13,764 nucleotides of DNA, from the NCBI GenBank assembly GCA_938049325.1, contig CALICC010000309.1:1-13764 (forward strand). The letters are read 5' to 3'. The translations under genes and the position numbers were made by a program. The notes beneath the pieces are model-generated. The model did not search any database, was not told the DNA's origin, and saw nothing but the letters and a program-made list of their open reading frames with translations. This DNA comes from an uncultured Ilumatobacter sp. (GTDB lineage Bacteria; Actinomycetota; Acidimicrobiia; Acidimicrobiales; Ilumatobacteraceae). Below, piece by piece: positions 1-6,578 of the stretch (position 1 is the stretch's first letter; each line of letters begins with the position of its first letter).

Positions 1-1
1 C

Positions 2-601
2 GCCGTGGGTTACCAGCCCACCCTGGCCGACGAGATGGGCGTTCTCCAGGAGCGCATCACCTCGACCGGCGGTCACTCGATCACGTCGCTCCAGGCCGTG
101 TACGTCCCCGCTGACGACTACACCGACCCGGCGCCGTTCACCACCTTCACGCACTTGGATGCCACCACCGAGCTCAGCCGTACGGTTGCTTCGCTTGGCA
201 TCTACCCGGCGGTGGACCCGTTGGCCTCGACGTCGACGATCCTCAGCCCCGAAGTCGTCGGTGATCACCACTACAATGTGGCTCGTCGTGTGCAGGAAAC
301 GCTCCAGCGCTACAAGGAGCTGCAAGACATCATCGCCATCCTCGGTCTCGACGAGCTGTCCGAAGAGGACCGCCTCACCGTGTCTCGTGCCCGTAAGGTC
401 GAGCGCTTCTTGTCGCAGCCGTTCTTCGTCGCGAAGGTCTTCACCGGCCTCGAAGGTGAGTACGTGCCCGTGGCCGAGACAGTCGAGTCGTTCGAAGCAA
501 TCATCGACGGTGGCCTCGATGATCTGCCCGAGCAGGCCTTCCTCAACGTCGGCAACATCGATCAGGTCCAGGCCAAGGCCAAGTCCCTGCAGGAAAGCTG
601 A
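2..601 (+). CDS. atpD: ATP synthase F1 subunit beta, C-terminal part (partial)
   Basis: This is the catalytic beta subunit of the F1Fo ATP synthase, which makes ATP from ADP and phosphate at the cytoplasmic face of the membrane. Only the last 199 residues are present; the gene is cut by the left window edge, so the Walker A region is outside. The fragment opens with AVGYQPTLADEMG and ERITST, typical of the end of the nucleotide-binding domain. It continues through VYVPADDYTDPAPFTTF, a hallmark of beta subunits. The DELSEED motif that contacts the gamma subunit is seen as DELSEEDR. The stop is at 599-601, and atpC begins two bases later, so the two are translated from one operon message. I see nothing odd in the retained part. 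Confidence 0.97.
   Translation, partial: AVGYQPTLADEMGVLQERITSTGGHSITSLQAVYVPADDYTDPAPFTTFTHLDATTELSRTVASLGIYPAVDPLASTSTILSPEVVGDHHYNVARRVQETLQRYKELQDIIAILGLDELSEEDRLTVSRARKVERFLSQPFFVAKVFTGLEGEYVPVAETVESFEAIIDGGLDDLPEQAFLNVGNIDQVQAKAKSLQES
591..597 (+). promoter_or_regulatory. Ribosome binding site of atpC
   Basis: AGGAAAG lies six bases before the ATG at 604, inside the last codons of atpD. It supports this start and translation from the operon message, in contrast to the leaderless-looking genes elsewhere in the window. Confidence 0.6.
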
Positions 602-603
602 TC

Positions 604-1032
604 ATGGCCGCAACCTTCCAGGTTGACATCGTTTCCCCGGAGCAGGTTCTGTTCTCGGGGGAGGCCAACATGGTCATCACGCGCACCGCCGGCGGCGGCG
701 AGATCGCCTTTCAGGCTGGTCACGCTCCGTTCGTCGGTGCACTCGTGGAGAACCACACTCGGATCTTCTTGGCCGACGGCAAGGTCCAAGACGTTGCCGT
801 GCACCGCGGCTTCATCGAGGTCAGCAGTGGCGAGGTCACCAAGGTGTCGATCCTCTCCGACGTTGCCGAACTGGCCGACGACATCGACGTCGACCGGGCC
901 AAGAGTGCCCTGGAGCGTCACGAGCAGACGCTGAAGACCGAATCGGTCGAAGCGCACATCGCCGACGCCATTGCCGGCAAGGCACGGGCGAAGGCTCGCC
1001 TCACCGCAACCGGCAACAGCTTCACCGCCTAG
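604..1032 (+). CDS. atpC: ATP synthase F1 subunit epsilon
   Basis: This is the epsilon subunit of the F1 central stalk, which couples rotation to catalysis and restrains ATP hydrolysis. The 142-residue length is normal for the family. The N-terminal beta-sandwich begins with FQVDIVSPEQVLFSGEA and includes the conserved region around residues 35-45 (AFQAGHAPFVG). The C-terminal helical part, about residues 90-135, is rich in Ala, Lys and Glu, as expected for the regulatory helices. The ATG lies two bases after the atpD stop with a good Shine-Dalgarno sequence, so it is the last gene of the atp operon. A prepilin gene converges on it 39 bases downstream. Confidence 0.95.
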   Translation: MAATFQVDIVSPEQVLFSGEANMVITRTAGGGEIAFQAGHAPFVGALVENHTRIFLADGKVQDVAVHRGFIEVSSGEVTKVSILSDVAELADDIDVDRAKSALERHEQTLKTESVEAHIADAIAGKARAKARLTATGNSFTA

Positions 1033-1042
1033 CGGCGCGAGC

Positions 1043-1060
1043 GCCTGGCTTCGGCTGGGT
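1043..1060 (+). terminator. Candidate hairpin terminator of the atp operon
   Basis: Ten bases after the atpC stop, GCCTGGC and GCTGGGT can pair as seven base pairs (three of them G-U in RNA) around a TTCG loop closed by C-G, an especially stable tetraloop. No T-tract follows, so this is a candidate only. The minus strand cannot form the same stem well, so it would serve atpC rather than the converging gene. Confidence 0.4.
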
Positions 1061-1071
1061 CGCGTGTGGTG

Positions 1072-1824
1072 TCAGCCGGTGATGCCGATGAGCGCCTGCA
1101 AATTGAACCCGCTGCCACTCATGGTGCGCAACGTGGTGTTCGCATCGGCACTGGCCAGTGGGAGCAAGAAGTCGTAGGTCGACGCCGACGTGCCCGTCAG
1201 GTCCGTGGTGTCGTCGCCGAGGTAGATGGCGATGTCGGTCAGGCCGTTGTTCTGTGCGTTGCTCACGACGTTGTTGAGCGTCGCGGCATCCAGGTCGTCG
1301 ATGTTGATGAAGTGAACGCGTCGCGTCGTTGTGACGCCAGCGTCGGTGGTGGCGACCCAGTCGGCCTGGGCAGCGTCGCGACCGATGACGATGATCTCGT
1401 CGTTGCCGCTTCCGCCGGTCGGGAACCGGTAGGCGCTGGCGCCGTGGAAGTTGACGGGGGTCCCTGTCATTGCGGGCGGCGTTGCTGGAGTACCTGTGTC
1501 GCTGATCGACCCGCTGCACGTCGAACCTGCGGAGGCGGTGATCGAGAAGCTCGAGATGTCGCCAGTGGCGTCGTAGAGCGTCGAGGGCTGGCTGAGCGTG
1601 CCCGCGGTGATGAGGTCAGCCTCGTCTGCGTACGTGCCGCGCTGCACCAGGTGGACTTCTTCCGCCTTGGCGAGCTGATCCAACTCGACGTCGCACGCGA
1701 CTTCGTTGGCTCGGTTGGTGACGCCGCGCACCGCAAAGACGGTCACCGTGGCCAGGATCCCGAGGATCACGATCACGATGAGCAGCTCGGCAAGCGTGAA
1801 GCCATTGTCCTTTCGTTGTTTCAT
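1072..1824 (-). CDS. Type IV pilin-like prepilin (class III signal peptide), orphan
   Basis: This is a secreted pilin or pseudopilin precursor of 250 residues. The start MKQRKDNG is a short basic leader, followed by the prepilin peptidase site G8/F9. Mature FTLAELLIVIVILGIL has the invariant Glu at +5, and the hydrophobic helix runs to about residue 31. An N-terminal helical stalk with Cys44 follows, then a Ser/Thr/Gly-rich stretch with Cys103 (a possible disulfide). The region from about 140 to 250 alternates predicted strands and helices, including DEIIVIGRD, RRVHFINIDDL and DIAIYLGDD, and I do not recognise it. The open frame extends 15 codons further upstream, but the ATG at 1824 has GGAGGG six bases before it and gives a proper leader. 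No prepilin peptidase, ATPase or platform gene is in the window, so the machine it joins is unknown. Confidence 0.85.
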   Translation of the reverse strand: MKQRKDNGFTLAELLIVIVILGILATVTVFAVRGVTNRANEVACDVELDQLAKAEEVHLVQRGTYADEADLITAGTLSQPSTLYDATGDISSFSITASAGSTCSGSISDTGTPATPPAMTGTPVNFHGASAYRFPTGGSGNDEIIVIGRDAAQADWVATTDAGVTTTRRVHFINIDDLDAATLNNVVSNAQNNGLTDIAIYLGDDTTDLTGTSASTYDFLLPLASADANTTLRTMSGSGFNLQALIGITG

Positions 1825-1830
1825 TGCCTT

Positions 1831-1836
1831 CCCTCC
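1831..1836 (-). promoter_or_regulatory. Ribosome binding site deciding the prepilin start
   Basis: GGAGGG on the minus strand lies six bases upstream of the ATG at 1824. It favours that start over the longer open frame from 1869, which would add 15 residues that do not suit a class III signal peptide. Confidence 0.7.
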
Positions 1837-1935
1837 ACAGGTTTCTTCGGCCGCTTGCCGGCGGGCCATGAGTCAACTTCGTGCAAAGGCAGCGGCAAGT
1901 CGTCAGCAACAGCCGAAATCTGCAACGATCGGCCC

Positions 1936-2232
1936 ATGAGCGCATATCTGATCGTGAACTACGACGTCGAGAACCCAGACCTGTACACCGACTATCAGGG
2001 CGGAGCGCTCGGCGCGCTGCGCATCGGTACGGAGTGCGATGTGATTGTCCTTGATCCAGACTCCGAGCAGGTCGAGGGGGAAGGCGCAGGCAAGCAGACC
2101 GTCGTCCTCAAGTTCGAGTCGCTCGAGAAGGCGAAGGAAATCTACGAATCGGGCGAATACCAGGCGATCGTCGGCAAACGCCACGACGCGACGTCGAAGC
2201 ACTTTGCGCTGCTCGTCAACGGTTTCGGCTGA
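1936..2232 (+). CDS. DUF1330-type small protein
   Basis: This 98-residue protein resembles the DUF1330 family of small dimeric alpha/beta-barrel (ferredoxin-like) proteins, whose biochemical role is not established. Seen in the sequence: the opening strand AYLIVNYDVENPDLYTDY; a middle strand CDVIVLDPDSEQVEGEG; TVVLKFESLEKAKEIYES, which matches the family pattern of a strand followed by a helix built on a residue pair preceding EKA; then YQAIVGKRHDATSKHFALLVNGF. The open frame extends far upstream antisense to the prepilin gene, but family similarity starts at the ATG at 1936, so that start is chosen. No Shine-Dalgarno sequence or clear -10 box is visible. It is divergent from the prepilin and ends four bases from the converging DUF3291 gene. 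Confidence 0.8.
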   Translation: MSAYLIVNYDVENPDLYTDYQGGALGALRIGTECDVIVLDPDSEQVEGEGAGKQTVVLKFESLEKAKEIYESGEYQAIVGKRHDATSKHFALLVNGFG

Positions 2233-2236
2233 ACTG

Positions 2237-2698
2237 TCAGTCGGTCGGCGGACCGATTTCGTCACGAAGGCCGAACCCGACGCGGCTGGGCCCATTTGCC
2301 TCGTAGTGCCGAAGCCGTCGCACGGCGTCGGACAGCGTTGGGATCTCGCCCGCCGGCAGCCACCACAACACGTTGAACGCCGTCTCTTGGCGTTGGAACC
2401 ACTCGCTGCGCCGTCGCATGTAGCTGGCGTGGCCGCTCTTGAACATGAAGTGGTTGAGTGCAGCTTTGCTCTCCCAGACCGACATGTTCGGCGCCATCAA
2501 CGGATCGTCCGCGTCGGGGACTTCGACGAAGCTCGACGGAGCGCCATCGGGGTCCTTGAGTCGCCAGACGAAACCAGGCGTGGATTCGGCGATCGCGTTG
2601 ATCGGGTCGAGCGCGCGCCGGAACTCGGCCATCTCGTCGCTGTCGAGCGGTGCTCTGAACAGCCCGAGGTTCAGCTGTGCCAGGTGATACGTCGTCAC
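2237..2698 (-). CDS. DUF3291 family protein
   Basis: This 153-residue protein matches the DUF3291 family as I recall it: an N-terminal YHLAQLNLGLFRAPLDSDEM, a central PGFVWRL segment, then NMSVWESKAALNHFMFKSGHASYMRRRSEWF and a WWLPAGEIPTLSDAVRRL end. The pattern suggests a dimeric alpha/beta barrel of the kind found in small monooxygenases, but no activity can be assigned. The start is GTG at 2698; no Shine-Dalgarno sequence is visible. It begins 15 bases after the glpX stop in the same direction, so it is probably the second gene of a glpX transcript. Any link to gluconeogenesis is only inference from that position. Confidence 0.85.
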   Translation of the reverse strand: MTTYHLAQLNLGLFRAPLDSDEMAEFRRALDPINAIAESTPGFVWRLKDPDGAPSSFVEVPDADDPLMAPNMSVWESKAALNHFMFKSGHASYMRRRSEWFQRQETAFNVLWWLPAGEIPTLSDAVRRLRHYEANGPSRVGFGLRDEIGPPTD

Positions 2699-2713
2699 GA
2701 AAGCGGTCGAGTC

Positions 2714-3709
2714 TCAGTAGTCGATCGCTGAGAACTCGCGCAGCTTCTTGACCCGGTGGCGGGCGTCGACGAAGCGCACGGTGCCGCTTCGTGACCGCAT
2801 GACCAAGCTCTGCGTGCGGGCGCCCAACTTGTCGAAGCGAACGCCGCGCAGGAGTGCGCCGTCGGTGAGACCGGTCGCTGCGAAGAAACAGTTGTCGCTG
2901 GTGATCAAATCGTCTTGGGTCATGACGCGGTCGAGGTCGTAGCCGGCTGCGTCCATGGCGGTCTTCTCATCCTCGCTTTGGGGCGCGAATCGAGCCTGCA
3001 TCTCACCACCCATGGCCTTACATGCAGCGGCGGAGATGACGCCCTCAGGGGTGCCGCCGATGCCGAACAGCACATCGACGCCGGCGTCCGGCCAGGCCGT
3101 GGCCACCGAGCCATACACGTCGCCGTCGGTGATCAGTCGAATACGGCAGCCGGCGGCTCGAACCTCGGCGATCAGGTCGGCGTGGCGCGGACGGTCGAGG
3201 ATGACGGCAGTGAGGTCCTGCACGTCCTCGCCTTTCGACTTGGCGATCCATCGAAGGTTCTGTGACGCGCTTGCGGTGATATCGATCGATCCGACCGACT
3301 CGGGGCCGACGGCGATCTTCTCCATGTAGAACGACGGGCCCGGATCGAGCATGGCGCCGCGGTCGGCAACGGCGATCACCGAGAGAGCGTTGGTCTTGCC
3401 GTGAGCGGTGAGCGTGGTGCCGTCGATCGGGTCGACGGCCACATCGACGAGCGGCTCGGATCCATCGCCGACTTCTTCGCCGTTGAACAGCATCGGCGCG
3501 TCGTCCTTTTCACCCTCGCCGATGATGACGGTGCCCGTCATCTGGACCGTCGACAGCGACAGTCGCATCGCTTCGACGGCGGCACCGTCGGCTTTCTCCT
3601 TCTCGCCGCGTCCGACCCAACGCGCTGCCGCGAGGCAGGCTGACTCGGTGGCGCGCACCAATTCCATGGCGAGGTTGCGATCAGGGCGTTCGCGCGAGGA
3701 TTCAGTCAT
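2714..3709 (-). CDS. glpX: Fructose-1,6-bisphosphatase, class II (GlpX type)
   Basis: This enzyme hydrolyses fructose 1,6-bisphosphate to fructose 6-phosphate, the committed step of gluconeogenesis, in the cytoplasm. The 331-residue length is normal. Class II signatures are clear: GTVIIGEGEKDDAPML (about 59-74) and VDPIDGTTL (92-100), which carry the metal ligands, and GIGGTPEGVISAAACKAMGG (216-235) with the conserved Glu. The frame could extend 55 residues upstream, but the ATG at 3709 fits the family start and has TACGGT six bases before it, as for a leaderless message. DUF3291 follows 15 bases downstream. In actinobacteria GlpX-type enzymes are commonly the main FBPase; some relatives also take sedoheptulose bisphosphate, which the sequence alone cannot exclude. 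Confidence 0.96.
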   Translation of the reverse strand: MTESSRERPDRNLAMELVRATESACLAAARWVGRGEKEKADGAAVEAMRLSLSTVQMTGTVIIGEGEKDDAPMLFNGEEVGDGSEPLVDVAVDPIDGTTLTAHGKTNALSVIAVADRGAMLDPGPSFYMEKIAVGPESVGSIDITASASQNLRWIAKSKGEDVQDLTAVILDRPRHADLIAEVRAAGCRIRLITDGDVYGSVATAWPDAGVDVLFGIGGTPEGVISAAACKAMGGEMQARFAPQSEDEKTAMDAAGYDLDRVMTQDDLITSDNCFFAATGLTDGALLRGVRFDKLGARTQSLVMRSRSGTVRFVDARHRVKKLREFSAIDY

Positions 3710-3715
3710 GCCTCG

Positions 3716-3721
3716 ACCGTA
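3716..3721 (-). promoter_or_regulatory. Predicted -10 box of glpX (leaderless)
   Basis: TACGGT on the minus strand fits TANNNT and is followed by exactly six bases and then the glpX ATG. Transcription would begin at or next to the start codon. No convincing -35 element is seen. Confidence 0.55.
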
Positions 3722-3769
3722 ATCGGCGGTCGGCTCACACCGAAACCGGCCGCCGAGCAGCAGCGGCCC

Positions 3770-3775
3770 TAAGGT
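3770..3775 (+). promoter_or_regulatory. Predicted -10 box of the S9 peptidase gene (leaderless)
   Basis: TAAGGT fits TANNNT and is followed by six bases and then the GTG at 3782. Together with the glpX box on the other strand it makes 3710-3781 a divergent promoter region with the two -10 boxes about 54 bp apart. Confidence 0.55.
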
Positions 3776-3781
3776 CGCGAC

Positions 3782-5596
3782 GTGGAACCGATTCCCTTGT
3801 CGTTGATCCAGGCAGGGCGCGAGCTGACGGAGCCGCGGATTTCGCCTGACGGACAATCGGTCGCGTTCGTGCAACGGTGGCGTGGGGCTGCGTCGATCAA
3901 CCTCGTACCGCTGGGCGGAGATGGTTTTGAGCGTCAGCTGACGTTCGGGCCGGACCCGGCTCCGGGCCGCGGGCTCGGCGGGGGTTGCTTCACCTGGGTC
4001 GACTCAACCAACGGTGCACCGTCGATCGTGTACGTCGCGCGGGACGGAGAGCTGTGGTGGCAAGACGGCACCCAGCTCGTCCAGCTCACCGATCACGGAC
4101 GTTCCGTGCGCGGCCCAGCGGTCGCGCCTGGTGCGGTCGAACCACCCGGCGGTCAGCCAGTCCACGCGCCTGCGCTTGTTGCCTACGCCGTCGACGAGGC
4201 CGAGATCTGGCTCCTCGATCTGGACACGCGGGTGTCGGAACGGCTCGACGACGGTCGTCACGAATTCTGCTTCGATCCGTCGCTCGGCCCGGCCGGGCAC
4301 CGAGTGTCGTGGCAGGCGTGGAATCCACCGGACATGCCGTGGGACGGGGCGGTTCGCGTCGACCTCGATCGAAGCACGGGCGCGATCGCAGAGCTCCGGA
4401 TCCCGGACGGCGCGGTGCAGCAGCCGCGATTCACCGCATTCGGCGCCCGTCTGCATGTGCACGATGCATCAGGGTGGTTGAACGTCTACGTCGACGATGA
4501 ACCAATCGTCGAGGAGCCGGTCGAGCATGCCGGGCCGACATGGGGCATGGGGAATCGTTCGTACGCGTTGGACCCGTCGGCCGAGCGGGTCGCGTTCACG
4601 CGGAACGAGGCCGGCCATGGCGCGCTCTGCGTTGCTGACCTCGGTGCAGACGAGGTCGTGCAGATCGGTCGCGGCGTGCACGGCCACCTCGACTGGAACG
4701 GTGAGCACCTCGTGGCTCTGCGCAGTGGTGCACGCACGCCGCCACAGGTCGTCGTGTATTCGGGCCCGAGACATGAGCGCCGCACGCTGGTGCACTCTCA
4801 ACCTGACGTCTGGGTCACCAACGAGCTACCGGAACCCGAGATCATCGAGTGCTCAGCGCGAGACGGGGTGGTGCTGCATGCTCGGCGCTTTGTTGCCGGG
4901 CAGGGGCGGGTCCTGTGTTGGGTGCACGGAGGGCCGACCGATCAGTGGCAGGTCGAATGGCGACCACGGTTCGTGTATTGGTGGAGTCGTGGATGGGATG
5001 TGCTGGTGGTCGATCCACGCGGTACCACGGGCCATGGCCGAGCCTTCCAGCAGGGACTCCACGGCAAGTGGGGTCGCGCCGACGTCGACGACACCGCCGA
5101 CCTGCTCGAGCACGTGCATCGCGAGGGCTGGGCGAGTCCCGCCACCACCGTTGCCATCGGTGGGTCGTCGGGCGGGCTGACGGTGCTCGGTGTACTCGCC
5201 GATCATGGCCACCTGGTGTGCGGGGGAGTTGCGTCGTATCCGGTCAGTGATCTCGCCGCGCTGGCGGACGCGACCCACCGATTCGAAGCGCACTACACCG
5301 ACACGCTCGTGGCGCCGAACGACGGTTCCGATCGGACGAACCAACGATTCCGTGAGCTGTCACCGATCTCTCGCGCCGATCAGGTCGCCGTGCCCCTCTT
5401 GCTGTTCCACGGCACCGATGATCCCGTCGTACCGAAAGCGCAGAGCGACGTGCTTGCAGCTCGGGTCCGCGACGCCGGCGGCGACGTCACCTACATCGTG
5501 TACGACGGTGAGGGACACGGTTTTCGCGACCCGGTCAACGTCGCGGACGAGTATGCGCGCACGGAGGCTTTTCTCGAGCACGTCGCGGGTTCGTAG
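3782..5596 (+). CDS. S9 family serine peptidase (prolyl oligopeptidase / acylaminoacyl-peptidase type)
   Basis: This is a 604-residue serine hydrolase that probably cleaves short peptides, likely in the cytoplasm because no signal peptide is seen. The first 340 residues are rich in short beta-strand repeats (for example PRISPDGQSVAFV at 18-30 and LDPSAERVAFTRN at 263-275), as in the seven-bladed propeller that gates the active site. The C-terminal alpha/beta hydrolase domain, about 350-604, has VHGGP (381-385), the S9 signature DPRGTTGHG (411-419), nucleophile Ser462 in GGSSGG, Asp547 in HGTDDPVVP and His579 in GEGHGF. The triad is therefore complete. The GTG start is preceded by a TANNNT box at leaderless spacing. 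It diverges from glpX and is followed by a separate promoter, so it may be monocistronic. Confidence 0.92.
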   Translation: MEPIPLSLIQAGRELTEPRISPDGQSVAFVQRWRGAASINLVPLGGDGFERQLTFGPDPAPGRGLGGGCFTWVDSTNGAPSIVYVARDGELWWQDGTQLVQLTDHGRSVRGPAVAPGAVEPPGGQPVHAPALVAYAVDEAEIWLLDLDTRVSERLDDGRHEFCFDPSLGPAGHRVSWQAWNPPDMPWDGAVRVDLDRSTGAIAELRIPDGAVQQPRFTAFGARLHVHDASGWLNVYVDDEPIVEEPVEHAGPTWGMGNRSYALDPSAERVAFTRNEAGHGALCVADLGADEVVQIGRGVHGHLDWNGEHLVALRSGARTPPQVVVYSGPRHERRTLVHSQPDVWVTNELPEPEIIECSARDGVVLHARRFVAGQGRVLCWVHGGPTDQWQVEWRPRFVYWWSRGWDVLVVDPRGTTGHGRAFQQGLHGKWGRADVDDTADLLEHVHREGWASPATTVAIGGSSGGLTVLGVLADHGHLVCGGVASYPVSDLAALADATHRFEAHYTDTLVAPNDGSDRTNQRFRELSPISRADQVAVPLLLFHGTDDPVVPKAQSDVLAARVRDAGGDVTYIVYDGEGHGFRDPVNVADEYARTEAFLEHVAGS

Positions 5597-5627
5597 CGTC
5601 AACGACCTCATGCGTCCAGGTTTCCAG

Positions 5628-5646
5628 GGCCGCGCACGTCGCGGTT
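5628..5646 (+). terminator. Candidate hairpin after the S9 peptidase gene
   Basis: GGCCGCG and CGCGGTT can pair over seven positions (two G-U) around a five-base loop, 31 bases after the stop at 5596. There is no T-tract, so termination is a guess from position. Confidence 0.35.
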
Positions 5647-5672
5647 GCCCGCTGTGCCCGTCGATGGCGAGA

Positions 5673-5678
5673 TAGCGT
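5673..5678 (+). promoter_or_regulatory. Predicted -10 box of the tandem-repeat protein gene (leaderless)
   Basis: TAGCGT fits TANNNT, with six bases to the GTG at 5685. The same octamer GATAGCGT recurs in front of the J-domain gene at 6564-6571. Confidence 0.5.
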
Positions 5679-5684
5679 GCCGAT

Positions 5685-6497
5685 GTGGCATTTGTAAACA
5701 AGCAGGGTGGCGACGAGAAGCGCGACACCAAGGCCGCGTCCGGACAACCCATTGAGTTCGACCCCAGCGACGACTCGATCGTCAAGGTGCACTATGACCT
5801 CGGGGCCTGGACGTTCGATCAGCGCGCCGAGCTCGCGGAGTCCCTGGCTGATGCCGAGTTGCCGCACTTCTGGGAAGACGAGGAGTTGGTCGTCCCCGAA
5901 GCCGTCGAGGCCGCAGCTGATGCACTCTTCGAGAAGCTCGAAGCCGAGATGGGACCCTTTCCGATCGGGCTCGAGGCAGATGCCGAATCCACCGAGTTCA
6001 ATCTCGACGAGTGGACTCCCGGAGACCGGCAGACACTCACCGACGCCATGGTCGAGTCCGAGGTCCCGCACCGCTGGACTGGCACGACCGTTGCGGTTGC
6101 GGCTGATGCTGAGGAAGCGGTCGACGATCTACTCGATGCCATCGAAGCCGGCGAGTTGAGCACGATCGGCGACGAGGAGCAGGCGGCTCCCGACGGCGTG
6201 CTCAGCGACATCTTCCTCGCGGCGAACAAGTTGGCCAAGGATCCGTTCGACGCCAAGTCGCGTCGTACGCTCATCGAGTTGAACGAACAGATCGACCAGA
6301 AGCACCCTCCGTACGCGTTGGCACCACGGGTGTGGGGCCAAGCGGTACTCGGCGTTCAGGCAATCGTCGAGCGCATCCACAAGGACGCGGATGGCGACGT
6401 CGTCGACGACGGGTCGGACGACGATCACCTCGACGAGTCCTCCGATGTGATCGGACTCGCACAATCGCTCCGCGAAACCATTCGCGACTTCGTCTGA
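5685..6497 (+). CDS. Acidic protein with an internal ~55-residue duplication, function unknown
   Basis: I do not assign a function to this 270-residue protein. It is strongly acidic, soluble and has no signal peptide. Two copies of one module are visible 68 residues apart, about 36-89 and 104-157. Aligned pairs include Trp42/Trp110, Arg47/Arg115, Pro60-His61/Pro128-His129 and Trp63/Trp131, each followed by a hydrophobic strand (ELVVP, TVAVA) and an acidic helix ending in a Leu-rich segment. The pattern of strand, helix, PHxW, strand and helix recalls small ferredoxin-like modules similar to DUF2007, but this is only a resemblance. Residues 170-235 look helical, and 232-253 is an Asp-rich linker. 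The GTG start follows a TANNNT box; the overlapping ATG at 5683 runs into a stop at once. Confidence 0.75.
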   Translation: MAFVNKQGGDEKRDTKAASGQPIEFDPSDDSIVKVHYDLGAWTFDQRAELAESLADAELPHFWEDEELVVPEAVEAAADALFEKLEAEMGPFPIGLEADAESTEFNLDEWTPGDRQTLTDAMVESEVPHRWTGTTVAVAADAEEAVDDLLDAIEAGELSTIGDEEQAAPDGVLSDIFLAANKLAKDPFDAKSRRTLIELNEQIDQKHPPYALAPRVWGQAVLGVQAIVERIHKDADGDVVDDGSDDDHLDESSDVIGLAQSLRETIRDFV

Positions 6498-6535
6498 TCG
6501 TCGCCGCAACGCGCGGCCTCGACCGGGCGTCACGC

Positions 6536-6557
6536 GGTCGGCGCCTCAGCGCCGACC
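6536..6557 (+). terminator. Perfect 9-bp inverted repeat: terminator or operator
   Basis: GGTCGGCGC and GCGCCGACC pair perfectly around a CTCA loop, 38 bases after the stop at 6497. As RNA it is the strongest perfect hairpin I found in the window, but no T-tract follows. It also covers the place where the -35 region of the next promoter (-10 at 6566-6571) would fall, so a protein-binding operator is an alternative. Confidence 0.5.
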
Positions 6558-6565
6558 ACGATCGA

Positions 6566-6571
6566 TAGCGT
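6566..6571 (+). promoter_or_regulatory. Predicted -10 box of the J-domain gene (leaderless)
   Basis: TAGCGT fits TANNNT, with seven bases to the GTG at 6579. Confidence 0.5.
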
Positions 6572-6578
6572 TTGCATC

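Noticed and set aside
1066..1935. Plus-strand open frame running across the prepilin gene into the DUF1330 gene
   Set aside because: Family similarity begins only at the ATG at 1936. The upstream part is Arg/Gly/Val-rich and antisense to a clear prepilin.
4004..4801. Several 80-150-codon open frames on both strands within the S9 peptidase gene
   Set aside because: All are Arg/Pro/Ser-rich shadows of a high-GC gene; the catalytic triad and propeller pattern are in the 3782-5596 frame.
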